A stretch of 64,000 nt of DNA from Temnothorax longispinosus (taxonomy: Eukaryota; Arthropoda; Insecta; Hymenoptera; Formicidae). Below are positions 42,708 to 54,455 of this stretch, one piece after another. Each line of letters starts with the position of its first letter. Position 1 is the first letter of the stretch. Position numbers and translations under genes: made by a program. Below the pieces are notes generated by a model that ran no database searches, had not been told where the DNA came from, and saw nothing but the letters and a program-made list of their open reading frames with translations. Location of the stretch: NCBI RefSeq assembly GCF_030848805.1, contig NC_092362.1:12752157-12816156 (forward strand). The letters are read 5' to 3'.

Positions 42708-45700
42708 CCTTCAGACTCTTACTTTGGAACTGTCGAGGTTATGGGACTAGTGCTAATAAATTATCTAAACGTGTTATGGAGTACGACATTGTTGTATTGA
42801 CCGAGACTAGACGTTCTGACGATAAACGTATATACTTTTCAGGCTACAAGACAATTCAAAGCAGGAATGTGTTGAACAGTGGCGGTGCATCGATCTCGGT
42901 ACGGAAGGGCATCGAATTTGATGCCATACCATTATCGGATGACATTCCCTTCGGCTACGACATTGTTGGCATCAGGACAAAGAACTTGGATAACAACTGT
43001 AGCATTATGGCGGTGTATAGGCACCCACGAGGGGTCCTCACTGAGGCGGATATTGGTGTGGTTGCGGACCAAGTCCCTGGTACTCTGGATTCGATCATTT
43101 TAGGCGACTTTAATGCCCATAACTCTACTTGGAACTGCGACTTTACTACGCCTAGTGGCGAGGCCCTACATGACACATTGCTGGATAGAGGCTACTTCTG
43201 TATTAATACAGATACTAAGTCAAGGGTTGGGCACGAGAGGACAACGTGACTCTAACATTGATCTGGCCTTTGGTTCGGCAGGTATCGTGGACAAGGCCGA
43301 ATATGAACAACAGGAAGACGCTTGGGATAGCGACCACTATCCCATCTCTTTTATTGTGGATAGTGAACCTCAGCCTTATAGAAAAATCACTAATAGAATT
43401 ACGTCAAAGAAGACGAACTGGCAAACGTTTTCTAAACTCGTTGACGGGGCTATTAAGAAGGAACTTCTCCCTTTCATTGACCATTTTTCTGAGGATGTCG
43501 ATACATACTACATGCGGTTTATTGATATTCTCAGATCGTCGATCGACCACGCATCCGGCAGAAGCAAGCACCGGGGTCCCCTGATGACAAGGTAAAAAAG
43601 CATAAGGTTCAACATAGATGGTGGGACGTGGAATGCGACAGGCCATCCAAGATAGAAAAAAAGCGTTTTCTGCGTTTAAACGCTGTAAATCTCTCAGTAC
43701 ATGGGATAGTTATAAACGAGCATGTGCACTGGTCAGAAGAACGATCGCTGATAAAAAAAAGGACATGCTTCGAGGAATTCTGCGCTGGAATCAACCGGTT
43801 CACTAGCCTGACTTACGTTTGGAATACCATCAGGATTTTGAAAAACGCTAGGAATAATGTTTGATGGAATACCTGGAGCGTCAAGAACAGAGAGGAGGAA
43901 ATAAGGAAGTCTATCGACAAGCTGGCCCCTCCTTTCGCAGGATCAGACCCGACGCCTTTCGACATTGAGTACAGGGATGATTCCTTGAATTCCTCGTTCC
44001 GAAGATCGGAATTGGACAGAGCCATCAAGATGATAAAGAAAAACTCTGCCCCGGGGCTGGATGGAATCGAGTATAGGATGATCAAGGAATTGCCTGACAC
44101 AGCCCTTGAATGTTTGTTGGCGCTGTTTAACTGTATATGGCTCTCGGATTCGCTGCCTGAGGATTGGCTCCATTACCAAGTGGTTTTCATCGACAAGCCT
44201 GGAAAAGAGAAGGTTCGTCCGATATCCTTATCGTCTTGTGTCGGCAAGCTGTGTGAACGCATGATAAACGAGCGTCTCATATGGTGGGCGGAAAGTGCAC
44301 ACAAATTTAATCCATCTCAGAACGGCTTCCGCAGGGGGAAGTCGTGCGCTGACAATCTAGTTAAGATTGTGTCGGATATCCGAGCCTCTATATCTTCGGG
44401 TGAGTACACGCTGGCTGCTTTTCTCGACGTGTCGGGTGCTTACGATAACGTCGAGTTCCGCACTATGATTGAGACTCTTATTGCGCTTGATTGTCCCGCG
44501 GGCATGGTCATATTTATACGTAAATGGCTATACCGGAGACTTGTACGTTTTATTGTTAATTCACAAGAATTCATAGAACGCCTTGTTTATATGGGACTCC
44601 CGCAGGGCGCTGTTCTCAGTCCTGCTTTGTACTCACTTTACACGGGGAGAGTATGCACTGACTTACCTGAGGGTGTGCAATCATGTGAGTTTGCTGACGA
44701 CATCGGACTTTATGTGTGCGGTCCCAACAGACAACGTAATCGGGAGCTACTCCAACTGGCGGTGAACTTGGTTGCTGAAAGACTGCGCCGTATTGGACTT
44801 GACTTAGAACCGCAGAAAACCGTCATTGTGGAATTTAATAAATATTGCCTGTATAATGAGAACCAAAGTATGGTGATTCAGGGATGCGAGGTGTTCTACA
44901 GTTGGGAATCGAAGTTTCTGGGTATCTGGATGGATAACGGATTGAAATTTTCTCATCAGATCCAGGAAGTTCGGAGTAAGGTCGACAGAGCGAATGCGGT
45001 TATTCGATATCTATGTAGAATCTCTAAAGGTCTAGAGGTTAATACGGCTTTGATGTTGTACAAGAGCTTGGTTCGTTCGATTACAGATTATGGCAGTTTC
45101 GTTTACCATCCCAGGGATGCCAACTCAGTTCTCAAGCTAGAAAAGACGCAATATAAAGGCATTAGGACGGCCTTGGGATACCGTAATAGCACTCCGAATA
45201 ATGTTATCGTGGCGGAGGCGAAGGTCAGACTGTTGAAGGATCGTGCGGAGATGCTCGCCAGGAATTATTTATATAAAGCTATGGCTCACAATTTGGACGG
45301 TGTATGCGACAGAATCCAGAGGGCTTACGACTCTGAATTGCGGGTGCGCTACCGTCAACCTACATACGTAATGTCCCTTATGTCTAGAGTGTGGAGGAAA
45401 TGCGCCCCTGTCAGAACACTTATTGGTCCACAGAGAATTCACGAAACGTTTCGGGGAGAATTCGAGGCGCATGATTATGTTCCTGTGGTCGATTTTACTA
45501 TTGGACTTTTGAGGAAGGGTAACAGTGAATATTCAGATGCTTCTATGATAGAAGACATTATTGAGAAATACCAGCTGAGTAATGAGGCGGAGATTGTATT
45601 GACGGATGGATCGCATGGCCCCGACTGGCAAGCTACGGGTGCTAGTATCGTTATAGACGGGCAGGATACCGCCTATAAAATCAGTATGTCTAATGTCTGC

Positions 45701-46744
45701 TCGTCATATACTGCGGAGATCTTTGCTATTAATGCGGCGCTGAAACTCATGAAGACATCACGAGACACAAGAAATAACCACATTGTTATTATGTCTGACT
45801 GTAAATCGGCTCTTTCTGCTGTTCAAAACAATCTTATTTCAGTTCACAAATGCAAATATGCGGTGGAGACTAGATTGCTCATTTACTCACTCGAAAGGGA
45901 GCACAATATGAAGATTGTGCTTGTGTGGATTCCCGCCCACGTCGGTATCGCTGGGAATGAGCTGGCCGATGGTCTGGCTAAGGAAGCTGCGCATGAACCC
46001 CCAGATGAGAGCATCGAGGTCCCGACGGGGGACCTTATGGCAATGGCAAGGGAGGAAACTTGGCAGGCTACTCAGGCCTCTATCAAACGAGACTCCGTCT
46101 TCAAGGGCAAATTTTATTTTTCAAAGTTCTATGACGAAGAGGCCCGCAAGCCGTGGTTCAGTGGAATTAATGCCGAAAGATACTACGTAACGCTCATTAA
46201 TAGGATTAGAGCGGATCATTATAATCTGGGAGCTTCGCTCTTCAGGAAGAACTATATTGATACGCAACGATGTGAATGCGGATATGAACGTGAGGACCTG
46301 ATGCATGTTATTCTACAGTGTCACAAATACGATGATCTTAGGATCAAGTTGGACGAGGATCTTAGAGCCGTGGGTTACCTCGCGGAAATTAATGTGTATA
46401 GCATGATTAAGAATAGAAATTGGAACCTGCTTTATTTATTTACGATTTTGAATTCCTTAAAGGAACAGGCAAGATTATATAGCGTGCTTGCATCTGCACT
46501 TGTTCCAGAATCCTTTTCAGGAACGGTCTACATTGTTTGTGCTAGGTTGTCATTGACAAAAGGCACTTATCCTCCCTTACCCGAGGGAAAATCCAAAACC
46601 CCCCTTATAGATCGTCTTTACATTTTATTAATTCAAAATTTTTTTATAAGTTACTTACAATTAGACATGATAATTAACTTACCAACAATAGATGTTCATA
46701 AATATATATACATTACACATCCGTATGAAATTATTTCAATGTAA
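42708..46744 (+). pseudogene. ORF2: LINE ORF2: endonuclease, reverse transcriptase, RNase H (broken)
   Basis: The apurinic endonuclease starts LLLWNCRGYG, with TETR, YRHP and GDFNAHN motifs. A frame shift near 43230-43250 precedes its AWDSDHYPI end. More shifts fall near 43595-43615 and 43770-43790, and a stop near 43861. From 43985 a 919-codon frame is open: RT with APGLDGI, PISLSS, DVSGAYDNV and FADD (near residue 236); RNase H with TDGS (near 539), AEIFA, SDCKSA and WIPAHVGIAGNE; then a CECGYEREDLMHVILQC motif. ORF2 would nick target DNA and reverse-transcribe in place. This copy cannot make full-length protein. Confidence 0.88.
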
Positions 46745-46760
46745 CATATAAAACAGCAGG

Positions 46761-47035
46761 TTATCGTATGACAGGTATATTATATGTCTTCATAGTGCAC
46801 ACAGTGTACAAATGGTGTAACATGGAGTGCACCATCTGAACTTTTAGACGATTAAGACCCCAGCCAATCAGAGTCCAGAATGAGTTGGCGAGTCTCTCTT
46901 TATAGGGTCTCTAACACACACACGATGTGCAAAATCCGACCAACAACCTTCACGTGGTGCACATTGGTTAATGCTAATGTCGGCGGTAAATGTCATTTTT
47001 CAAGAAAAAAAGGGTTAACTTCAACATTATGTGAA
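46761..47035. other. Intergenic DNA, no gene seen
   Basis: Contains GTGCAC words and an AGCCAATCAGAG phrase like those of the elements at 50-62 kb, but no ORF or clear repeat boundary. Confidence 0.5.
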
Positions 47036-47655
47036 TAGGTAAAAAAAAATCGTAGGAAGATTTAAAAAAAAGCATTTTGTAGGTAAAATGTTACAGTTTG
47101 TAGTATTTGTATTGAATTCTGTGAAAAAAATTTTTTATTAAACTGCAGAGTGTTAAAAATGTGTAATTTTAAGGAATAAATCAACATTTTTAATTTTAGC
47201 ACCAAACAAGGAAGACAGAAAAATTTTTTATAGTCACCGATACCACGTTAAAGCTGACATTTTGAGCTTTAAAATGCTTTTTTTTGTTTGTTCTACGATG
47301 ATTTTTCATCGAGTTACGTCAATTTTTCTAAAAAATACAGGGTTTGCTTCAAAGTCGTGTAAATCGGTCAAAAAAAATCGTAGAAAAATTTAAAAAAAAG
47401 CATTTTGTAGGTAAAATTATGTAGTTTATGAAACGTTAATTGAATTTTTTGAAAACAAATTTTTTAATTGAGTTTCAAGTAGTCAAACATAAGTTAATTT
47501 TAAAGAACAAAACAATGTGTTTTTTTTTAAGGCGTACAACATAGAAAATAAAAAAATTTTAAAAATCCACCGAAAGTGCGTTAAAGTTGTAACTTCAAGC
47601 TTCAAAATGCTTTTTTAGATTTTTTTTTACGATAATTTTTCGCCGACTTACAGCA
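47036..47655 (+). repeat. Two tandem diverged ~330-bp units
   Basis: AAAAAAAATCGTAGGAAGATTT ... AAGCATTTTGTAGGTAAAAT recurs 330 bases later (47043 and 47373), and the unit ends (TTTTCATCGAGTTACGTCA and TTTTCGCCGACTTACAGCA) correspond. No coding capacity. Confidence 0.8.
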
Positions 47656-47668
47656 GTTTGAAAATAGC

Positions 47669-48001
47669 CTAATTTTTAGGGTTCATAAAGTGTTCCCTAT
47701 TTTTTTTGTACGAGTGTATTTGCGGATCAAGTAAACGGTACACACGCTTGTATAACTGCAAACGTATCGTAAAGTCTTTGTAAGAATTATATTTACTCCA
47801 AGCAATATTCTTGACTCGTGTCGGAGATATTTCCAAACCATCGGTAAGAAAATATTCTTCACTGAGAGAAAACTTGGTTGAAAGAAGTAAAATAAAATAA
47901 GTAAGTGCTTTTCTTGACTGTAGAATGATTATTTTTTCGTAATGTTTATAATTAAAACAAATAACAGTATAATTTTTATATTTGTAATAAAGACATTGCA
48001 T
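47669..48001 (-). CDS. Unrecognised small ORF, 110 codons
   Basis: A Lys/Tyr-rich reading frame (SRKALTYFILLLSTKFSLSEE, then LEISPTRVKNIAWSKY split from it) of an AT-rich region. I do not recognise it. Amphipathic pattern in the central part hints that it may be the tail of a degraded gene, but chance cannot be excluded. Confidence 0.2.
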   Translation of the reverse strand: MQCLYYKYKNYTVICFNYKHYEKIIILQSRKALTYFILLLSTKFSLSEEYFLTDGLEISPTRVKNIAWSKYNSYKDFTIRLQLYKRVYRLLDPQIHSYKKNREHFMNPKN

Positions 48002-48439
48002 TTATTTGTAATTTTTTATTTTTTTAGATGCGGTCAATCATGCGGACTTGGCAATTCTCGTCAGTCTTGCGGCAATGTATTAAGGAAAAATGTGCTTCCA
48101 GTGCCGTTTTATGTTATTATTTTTAACAATTATATTAACAATTTTATTTTATTTTAACAATTTTTAACAATTATAATATAAACGCATTTTATTATTTTTC
48201 ATTTATTTTGTATTATTTTCATCTCATCGTCTCATCATATCCAGAAAAACCTGAAATAACGAAATTATATACGATATAAACATAAGCTAAAAGGAATGAA
48301 GCATCAGAACCAGAGGATCGTCACTAGCCCGTTCGATCATGGAAGTAAAGCAACTTTGACGAGTGCGGTTACTACTCGGATGGGTAACCGCCCGAATAAA
48401 AAAAATACGGCAATATATTTCGGAAACCTTTCAACACAT

Positions 48440-48780
48440 TTTCTTAGAAAGGTTTCAAGTGCGAGAATCGCGGACATTTTGCTATTCCACACAGCTGTCT
48501 CACAGAGATGTTGCGGAAACATTTTGAAACATTTATGACATGTTTCAACACTCCATCAGTTGAAACATTTTTTAAATATCTGTGAAAGGTTTCAGATATA
48601 TTTCGGTAAACTTTCAGTACGGTTTCAGAAAGGTTTCAAGTGCAAGAATCGCGGACATTTTGCTAATCCAGAGATGTCTCACAGCTGTTGCAGAGAAACA
48701 TTTCGAAATATTTATCAGATGTTTCAATCCATCGAATGAAACATTTCTTAGATATTTCTGAAAGGTTCTCGTGCTGTATG
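48440..48780 (+). repeat. Tandem ~181-bp repeat, two diverged units
   Basis: GGTTTCAAGTGCGAGAATCG (48451) and GGTTTCAAGTGCAAGAATCG (48632) begin matching units that continue through GCGGACATTTTGCTA and GAAACATTT words. Confidence 0.8.
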
Positions 48781-48899
48781 GGTAATTAAATACTTATTCA
48801 AAGAACATAAACTATATTCATGAAAATAAAATATATTCGTGTAACGTTAACAAAAATGTTATCTTACATCTCAAATAATAAAGGAAATATTTTATAAAA

Positions 48900-49400
48900 G
48901 TACATCGCTCATCCCACTCTCTTCATCTTGCTTTTTAGATAAGCCTGAGAAAGATGCAAGGGCCACAGGAAAACACCATGCTTTTGTAGAGAAAATGTTA
49001 TCCATGATACGCAAAGAAAGATACGACGTGTATTGAAACAATCAAGAAAATGTTGCTCACAAGTCCTCTAGCTTCCTATTTCCTGCATGTCATTGCCTGA
49101 TTTATCGTTACAGATCTTTGACTGGTTTTGTTATGGTAGTTATTTGAAGATTTTCAGTTTGGCAGCACACATTGCAGTCCCGTCACATTATGTCCATTAC
49201 GTTTCACAGAATCTCAGAAACCTCCTCCCACGTTTTCTTTTCAGATTGTTTTTCATCGGTAAATATTTTCTCATTTGCTTCGTAAGTCTCGAGCAAAAGC
49301 AGCACACAAGGTGTTGTCCACCTGTATATATATGGAGACTTGCTGAAAATTATATGCAATACACGATATGTCACTAATTGTTTCATTGAAAGCGTCATTA
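48900..49400. pseudogene. Fragments resembling a Myb/SANT-like domain
   Basis: On the minus strand 49204-49345 encodes VLLLLETYEANEKIF ... KKTWEEVSEIL, the first helices of a Myb/SANT-like DNA-binding domain of the kind found in Harbinger accessory proteins. On the plus strand near 48940-49010, KDARATGKHHAFVEKMLSMI resembles the end of such a domain. Opposite strands imply rearrangement. Low confidence. Confidence 0.3.
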
Positions 49401-49827
49401 TAAAAGACTAAAGCTGTGACTGATTTGTAAAAGAATTTTGACATACCTCCATCAAGTTTGCCGACTCGTTGCCGATCAAGTTTGTCACTTTCTTCTTCCG
49501 TTATACCGGCAACTTGAGAACGTTCTCTCGTTGTTGTATAATGCCACAGTTGGTGACGGTGACGGATTGTCTTATGTAACTTTCATCGATTCCCGCTCCT
49601 CCTTAACAGCAGCATTCATCAATGCCGTTTGCAAATACTACGTCTGAAAAAAGGGACATCACTGCTGGTGGAGTAATGGTTTGAGCAGATTGGTTTACTT
49701 ATATAATTTGAAGACAAATGTTTTATACTTTTAAATCTTTGTTTTTAACGGACAACACTGTCTTCCGTTACAAGTCTTACAAACGTTGCCTTAGTACACA
49801 CGTTTCAGATTTGAGATAAAAGACACA
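49401..49827. other. Non-genic DNA
   Basis: No gene or repeat recognised. Confidence 0.5.
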
Positions 49828-49885
49828 GGTGCTATTCCGAACGCAGTCTTAGTTAACTAAAATGCTATAGTGTACATACGTGACG
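49828..49885 (+). repeat. Outer inverted repeat, left half of a MITE split by element A
   Basis: GGTGCTATTCCGAACGCAG ... TTAGTTAACTAAAATGCTATAG matches, inverted, bases 62462-62514. ACA flanks both outer ends (49825-49827 and 62515-62517). Joining the two halves gives one short palindromic element, so element A most simply inserted into a MITE. Confidence 0.65.
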
Positions 49886-50245
49886 TTGGAACCGGGTGAT
49901 AAATCATCCGTTCCAACGTCGAGTTCCGCTTGCACCGTAGACGACTGCCAACAGCCAATCAGCGTGAAGCGGGCGACGGAGCCGAGCGCGGGCATGACGG
50001 AGACGACGGCGCCGACGACACAAGCGGCCAATGAGGAGTAGGCGAGTCTCGAGGACACCGAGATCGCGCAAATATTCGAGCAGATACCACAAGAGGTAGC
50101 AGAGGCGATAATTCTTGCCGAGGGTGCGGATCAGCCCGCCGGATCAGCCGAGGTTGACGACGTCGTGGCCAGCCAATCCCCAGCAGCGGAGGAGGTGGTC
50201 GAGTCGACGGTCCCGGAGGACCAATCCCAACGCACGGAGGCGTAA
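49886..50245 (+). pseudogene. Element A acidic protein ORF (one in-frame stop)
   Basis: The frame opens at the terminal TTG and runs 119 codons to TAA at 50243, broken only by TAG at 50039. It is collinear with the element B ORF: LEPGDKSS versus LKPGDKSS, the shared Met in GMTE, AEAI(I/V)LAEGA, VVASQSPAAEEV. The protein is acidic (many Glu/Asp), Ala/Pro-rich and probably disordered. No domain recognised. The frame is already open at the element's end, so the true start is either the internal Met or sequence joined upstream. Confidence 0.6.
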
Positions 50246-50278
50246 GCCCGTGTAAAACGAACCTTTTTTGATATATTA

Positions 50279-51224
50279 TTAGGACTTTGAATAAGTTCTC
50301 GCTGTTTTTTCGTGAAAATGAATTTTGTCGTGTCTATCCTCGTATTGAGGCCGTTTTTCCTTCAATGCTCGTCTCAAACGCATCAATTGTAGTCGATAGC
50401 GATCTCCCGTGATGGTTTCGTAGGGTTTGAGGAGCTCATAATAAACTACACCCAGCTGATCCCACCAAATACAGAGCATGAGCTTGGAACCATGGATATT
50501 CTGCTTTGCCGTCAATGTTGGTGCATGGCCGGGCTTACCTCACGATTTTCTATGCTTCGGGTTATCGTAGTGTATCCACTTTTCATCGCCAGTCACGATA
50601 CGATGCAAAAAACCTTTCCTTTTCTGCCGTTGGAGCAACTGTTCACACGTGAAAAAACGCCGTTCGACGTCTCTCGGCTTCAATTCGTACGGCACCCAAT
50701 TTCCTTGCTTTTGAATCATTCTTAATCCTTTTAAACGTTTGGCAACTGTTGTGTGATTAACTCCTAATGATTCTGCAAGTTTATTTTGCGTCTGACTTGA
50801 GTCTTTATCGAGTAATGCTTCCAATTCTTCGTCTTCAAACTTTTTCGGTGCGCCAGAGCGTTCTTTATCTTTAACATCAAAATCATTATTTTTAAAGCGT
50901 CTAAACCAATCTTTGCATGTTGTTTCCGACAGAGCATAGTCGCCGTAGTCTCCACAAGAATTCTATGTGCTTTAGCTGCAGATTTTTTTTGAAAAAAGTA
51001 ATGCAGTAAAATTTCCCGCAAATACTCTTTTTTTGGCACGAAATTCGACATGTTTAACGCTATAAAAAAATATGTTGTTTACACTTCGGCGGAATAACAT
51101 ATACCGTTATTTCGAGCCTAGTGGTGGAGGTTCACGATGAAGTTGGCTGTAGTATTGCCTGATTCAAAAAAGTTAAGATAACGCCATCTATCGGGAAACA
51201 GCGAGAACTTATTCAAGTCCCTAA
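50279..51224 (-). mobile_element. Mariner transposon, truncated and broken
   Basis: Inverted ends TTAGG(G)ACTT(T)GAATAAG are flanked by TA. The minus strand encodes a mariner transposase: N-terminal HTH (KKEYLREILLHYFFQKKSA, 51051 onward), a frame change near 50930-50800, NHTTVAKRLKGL, TGDEKWIHYDNPKHRKS with first Asp, an in-frame stop just after (near 50538), then GSKLMLCIWWDQ with second Asp region, ending at HDKI. The last third of the protein, including the final catalytic Asp, is absent; length is 0.95 kb against the usual 1.3 kb. It sits between the acidic ORF and the microprotein ORFs of element A. Confidence 0.92.
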
Positions 51225-51658
51225 TATAATAAATTAGATTAGGATGTTATTGTGAAACGCGAGAACGCGAAAAACTCTAGCGGGAGATATTTTCTTTTAT
51301 TTTATATATTTATACGAGAATTGTATTATTTTGATTTTATTGTCACATAGAGGACGAGGATAGGTAGCGAAGGTGCAATTGAGCATGCCAAAGTTTTACA
51401 CGAACATTTTATTTGATTTCTTTAAGTTATTTAATTCTCAAAGCGACATCGCGAGATAAGCGCGTATACATGTAAGCGAACGGTTTGACACATATTAAAA
51501 ACAAAACTGACTCAAATACACGACTGAAATATATTCAAAACACACATTCACCAATCCCAACTATCCTGGAGAAAGAATTCACAATTTAAGCAAAGTAATT
51601 ATTAGAGTCACGAAAAGAGCCAATCAGAGGCCAGAGTTAGCAAAAGCAACATTCAGCG
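51225..51658 (+). other. Element A spacer upstream of the microprotein genes
   Basis: Alignable by eye with element B 59926-60230 (shared GATTTATTTGATTT-like, ACACACATT.ACCAATCCCAA and AAAAGAGCCAATCAGAGGCC). Three CCAAT motifs lie in sense orientation or nearby (51551, 51620). Probably promoter or leader DNA. Confidence 0.5.
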
Positions 51659-54438
51659 ATGGATTCGGATAAATTCCGTATCTTAGTCTTATCTTTCATT
51701 TTTATCCTATTTGCAATAGCAATTATCTGCATACTGTTACTAGCCTATTCACACCGGGTGAAAGCAGAACCTTGCAACCGACGCCCAAAGGGTCGTCAGC
51801 TCCATTGACACCACTCGAAGCTTTACTCAAGGCTAAGAACGCAGCGCAGATGCAGGGGAAGCGAGACACCACGCCAGCAAAGGATGGGGTTAAAACTAAG
51901 GGTGAAATAAAACTCGACACCCGAATACACACCTCGACTTCTATTCCCAAAGATCCTGAAAGCAAACTTGACATTAGCAGCGGTTCAGCGACAACCATAG
52001 CGGTTGACAGTAGCGAGCCGGATGACAACGAGGATCAGCTGATCGAGCCGAGCCAGACTATCCGAGAGGATGACGCAGAGCCAGCCGATTCGCAGCCAGC
52101 GTAGTTGTAGGTACCAAGCCTGTAACTTACGAAATATTACTATATTAACGTATCTCATAATGAGATTATTCTTATATTTTAAACATGACAAAAGTCATAG
52201 TTTGACAGTTATCCATAGATACATATATTATTAAAGTTTTTTAAGCAAGACTCTTCCAAACGAGTCATATATAATCAATATTGCGATAAAAATGCGTTAC
52301 GTTAGCTTAGTGACAGTCCAAGCGGGACAAAAACATATAATTTCTTTAACTTTTGTTATTTTGATAAATATCTATTTCTAGAGTGACATATAAGTTCACA
52401 GTGTCGAGAGAGACACGAATATTTAGTTTATTTATTTTGATTTTGAGTTTGCAAAGTTTTTAGTGAGAATGTTAGTTAAAGGATTATTGACATTTCTATG
52501 ACTTGGATTTTACTGAGAGATCGTAAATTCACCGTTTATTTATAATAAAACACTGTTTGCCAGTTTAGCAACACGCGGCTGGAAACTTAAGATCGATAGC
52601 AACACGCCGCTAGAAACTTTAAGCTCAGTAGTTCTTACGAACTTCGCCGTTTATCGTGCGTATTATTTATTAACGTTACAAATGATTTTGTTGGAGTCCA
52701 GAGAGACTACCCGTGTCGTATATTTTATTTAATTTGAGTTATTTCATTTACGGCAACACGCCGCCAGCAACTTTAAATCGTGAGTTTGAATCAACTTTCA
52801 CAATTATTATGCGATTAGTTTGCGAATAGATTTAATAGCTTTCTAATGGTCTAAATAGACTACCCAGATGTCATTCGTTTAATTTTACAATACTTCACTT
52901 GAGGCAACACGCCGCCGATAACTTTAACTCAGCGATTCGAACGAACTTTTGAACTATCAGTCCGAATAACTTTTAATCAGTCTTAAAATGATTGTTGCGA
53001 CTCTTAGAAGTCAGTCATATGATAAATTTCTTAAATTTCTAATTATTTCTCAAAGTTACAAATTAGTGGTGAAAATTGTGAGTAAGCCTTATGATGCCTA
53101 TTTGACCATGGATATGAGTCTTAATGATTATAAACACTGTTAGTCTAAAATGCTTTTCTCAATTTTCTTATTTTTTCAAAGTCAAGGTCATTTTCTTAAT
53201 TAACGATAATTTTATACTTTTCACGATGGAATATCATCTTTTAAGACTGAATAGAATTACACGTAGCGTCAGATCGTTACTTTTTCATTTATTTTATCTG
53301 AAATTCCTGAAAAAGGGAAAACTTTATTATTTCATTAGTTTAACGTCTCAGTTACGTTCATTATACTTACCGGGATACTTACCTGACGAATCCTGTTGAT
53401 CCTGGAATGCCTGGATGAAATCTGAAAATAAAAAGAGAATTAATGAATGATAACGCGATATTAGATGCGAATGATGTTAATGAGAAGGGAAAAACCGTAC
53501 TCGATGTAAAAGCATGTATGATATTGCGTGATTGAAAGGAAAAAGGAAAACGGGATTCATAGAGTCATAATTTTATTTAAAATATCTGAAAACATGTAGT
53601 CGCATGAAATATTATTTCGTCATAAATTTCCGTTACGCGAACGTCGGCATATGCCTTTGACGTAATATGAAACCAAAGTTGTTTACTGCACGAGAGATTT
53701 CCGAGAATTTTGTTGAAACGAGTCGACTACATGATAGAGTGAGATGGCTGGAGAATAGAACTAGCTGCTCATTGGCCACAGGAGAGATGGTGGGAATGAA
53801 CAGCTAGAGAGAGTATAAAAGGGAGAGAATTTTCAGCTCGAGGTTCTTTCCCTGGTAGAGCTCCTCGAAGTATGGTTCTTCGATGCCATAGAGTGTGCTT
53901 CTTCCGTAAATCGAATCTATACGGTTATCGTGCTTAAGAAATAGCTTTCGCATATTCGTATCGGGGAAAGATTAGTGCGCGTGAACGTGTTCTTATAATT
54001 ATCTTTGTACCAAAGCGAGCGATAGTTACGCGACAATTCATTGTTAGATATACCGATTCGTATTATGGGATAGACCCGGCAGTGGCATTGTCGTTAGCCT
54101 TATTTCAGTGTACCTTGTACCGAAAATTAAATATATTTGTTATTGTTTATTCAATACAAATTATAATTTATTAAAATATATTCCTATCCTAATTAACCGG
54201 ATATATAAGCATCTCACGCGACGCGAAAGCAAGTGCGGATCCAGAGGACGAGCCATTGACGTGAAGATAGCTATCTTGGAAGAAAGGAAGCAATCGAGCC
54301 CATTGTCGATACCTTTGACGGGCATATACGTTCTGTGTCAGTGTCTAAAACACAGTGGCGATCGTTTTATTCTATTACAAGTAAGTTTATTCCAATTCGA
54401 GACCACAAGTTCGGTCACAACCTTACTATCTAACGTAG
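51659..54438 (+). CDS. 42-aa hydrophobic microprotein of element A, split by element C
   Basis: Codons lie at 51659-51771 and 54423-54438, separated by element C. Together they give 42 codons and TAG, the same length as the element B copy. MDSDKFRIL is followed by a hydrophobic segment of about 20 residues (FAIAIICILLLA) and a polar tail SHRVKAEP, a typical single-pass membrane protein with a short tail. Against element B, only two codons change the amino acid while about twelve base changes are silent, including the codons after the insertion. That indicates past purifying selection. It is now inactivated by the insertion. Function unknown. Confidence 0.7.
51772..52104 (+). CDS. Element C acidic protein ORF
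   Basis: 110 codons open from the terminal TTG to TAG. LQPTPKGSSAPLTPLEAL parallels the LxPGDKSS start in A and B; the C-terminus is acidic (SSEPDDNEDQLIEPSQT). No ATG lies near the start; the first Met is near residue 25. No domain recognised. Confidence 0.45.
   Translation: MQPTPKGSSAPLTPLEALLKAKNAAQMQGKRDTTPAKDGVKTKGEIKLDTRIHTSTSIPKDPESKLDISSGSATTIAVDSSEPDDNEDQLIEPSQTIREDDAEPADSQPA
52567..52930 (+). repeat. Tandem ~152-bp repeat in element C with GCAACACGCCGC core
   Basis: AGCAACACGCGGCTGG (52567), AGCAACACGCCGCTAG (52598), GGCAACACGCCGCCAGC (52752) and GGCAACACGCCGCCGA (52903), each followed by AACTTTAA. Confidence 0.8.
53800..54420 (+). promoter_or_regulatory. Element C right-end promoter, leader and splice donor
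   Basis: TATAAAAGGGAGAGA at about 53815 is a strong TATA box reading toward the right terminus. Downstream comes an AT-rich stretch (54115-54180), a CTAAAACACAGTGGCGATCG motif (about 54344) and ACAAGTAAGT, a consensus 5' splice site, about 40 bases from the end. Transcription from here would leave the element through its right end. Confidence 0.5.
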
Positions 54439-54455
54439 AACGACCAATCAGAGCG

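Larger units (their letters stand above)
40625..46760 (+). mobile_element. I-type non-LTR retrotransposon (LINE)
   Basis: Two ORFs: a zinc-knuckle ORF1 and an ORF2 with endonuclease, reverse transcriptase, RNase H and a C-terminal Cys/His motif. RNase H after RT together with a three-knuckle ORF1 places it in the I/Nimb-type group. The 5' end is near 40625, where sequence changes to GC-richer DNA just upstream of the P-type gene; the exact 3' end is unclear and no poly-A or obvious target duplication was found. ORF1 is intact, ORF2 is broken in its first third. Confidence 0.88.
51772..54420 (+). mobile_element. Element C: diverged family member inserted in element A
   Basis: Starts TTGCAACCGACG, ends CGGTCACAA. 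CC is duplicated at the junctions. Removing C plus one CC restores the 42-aa ORF exactly as in element B, so the boundaries are secure. It begins with an acidic ORF in the same phase relative to the TTG as A and B. Its right end resembles theirs around CTGAAAATAAAAAGAGAATTAAT-like text (53430; split in A as CTGAAAAGAAAAGGGGAATT) and the CAGTGGCGA motif. Length is 2.65 kb. I could not identify copies of the 42- and 54-aa ORFs in it. Confidence 0.7.
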
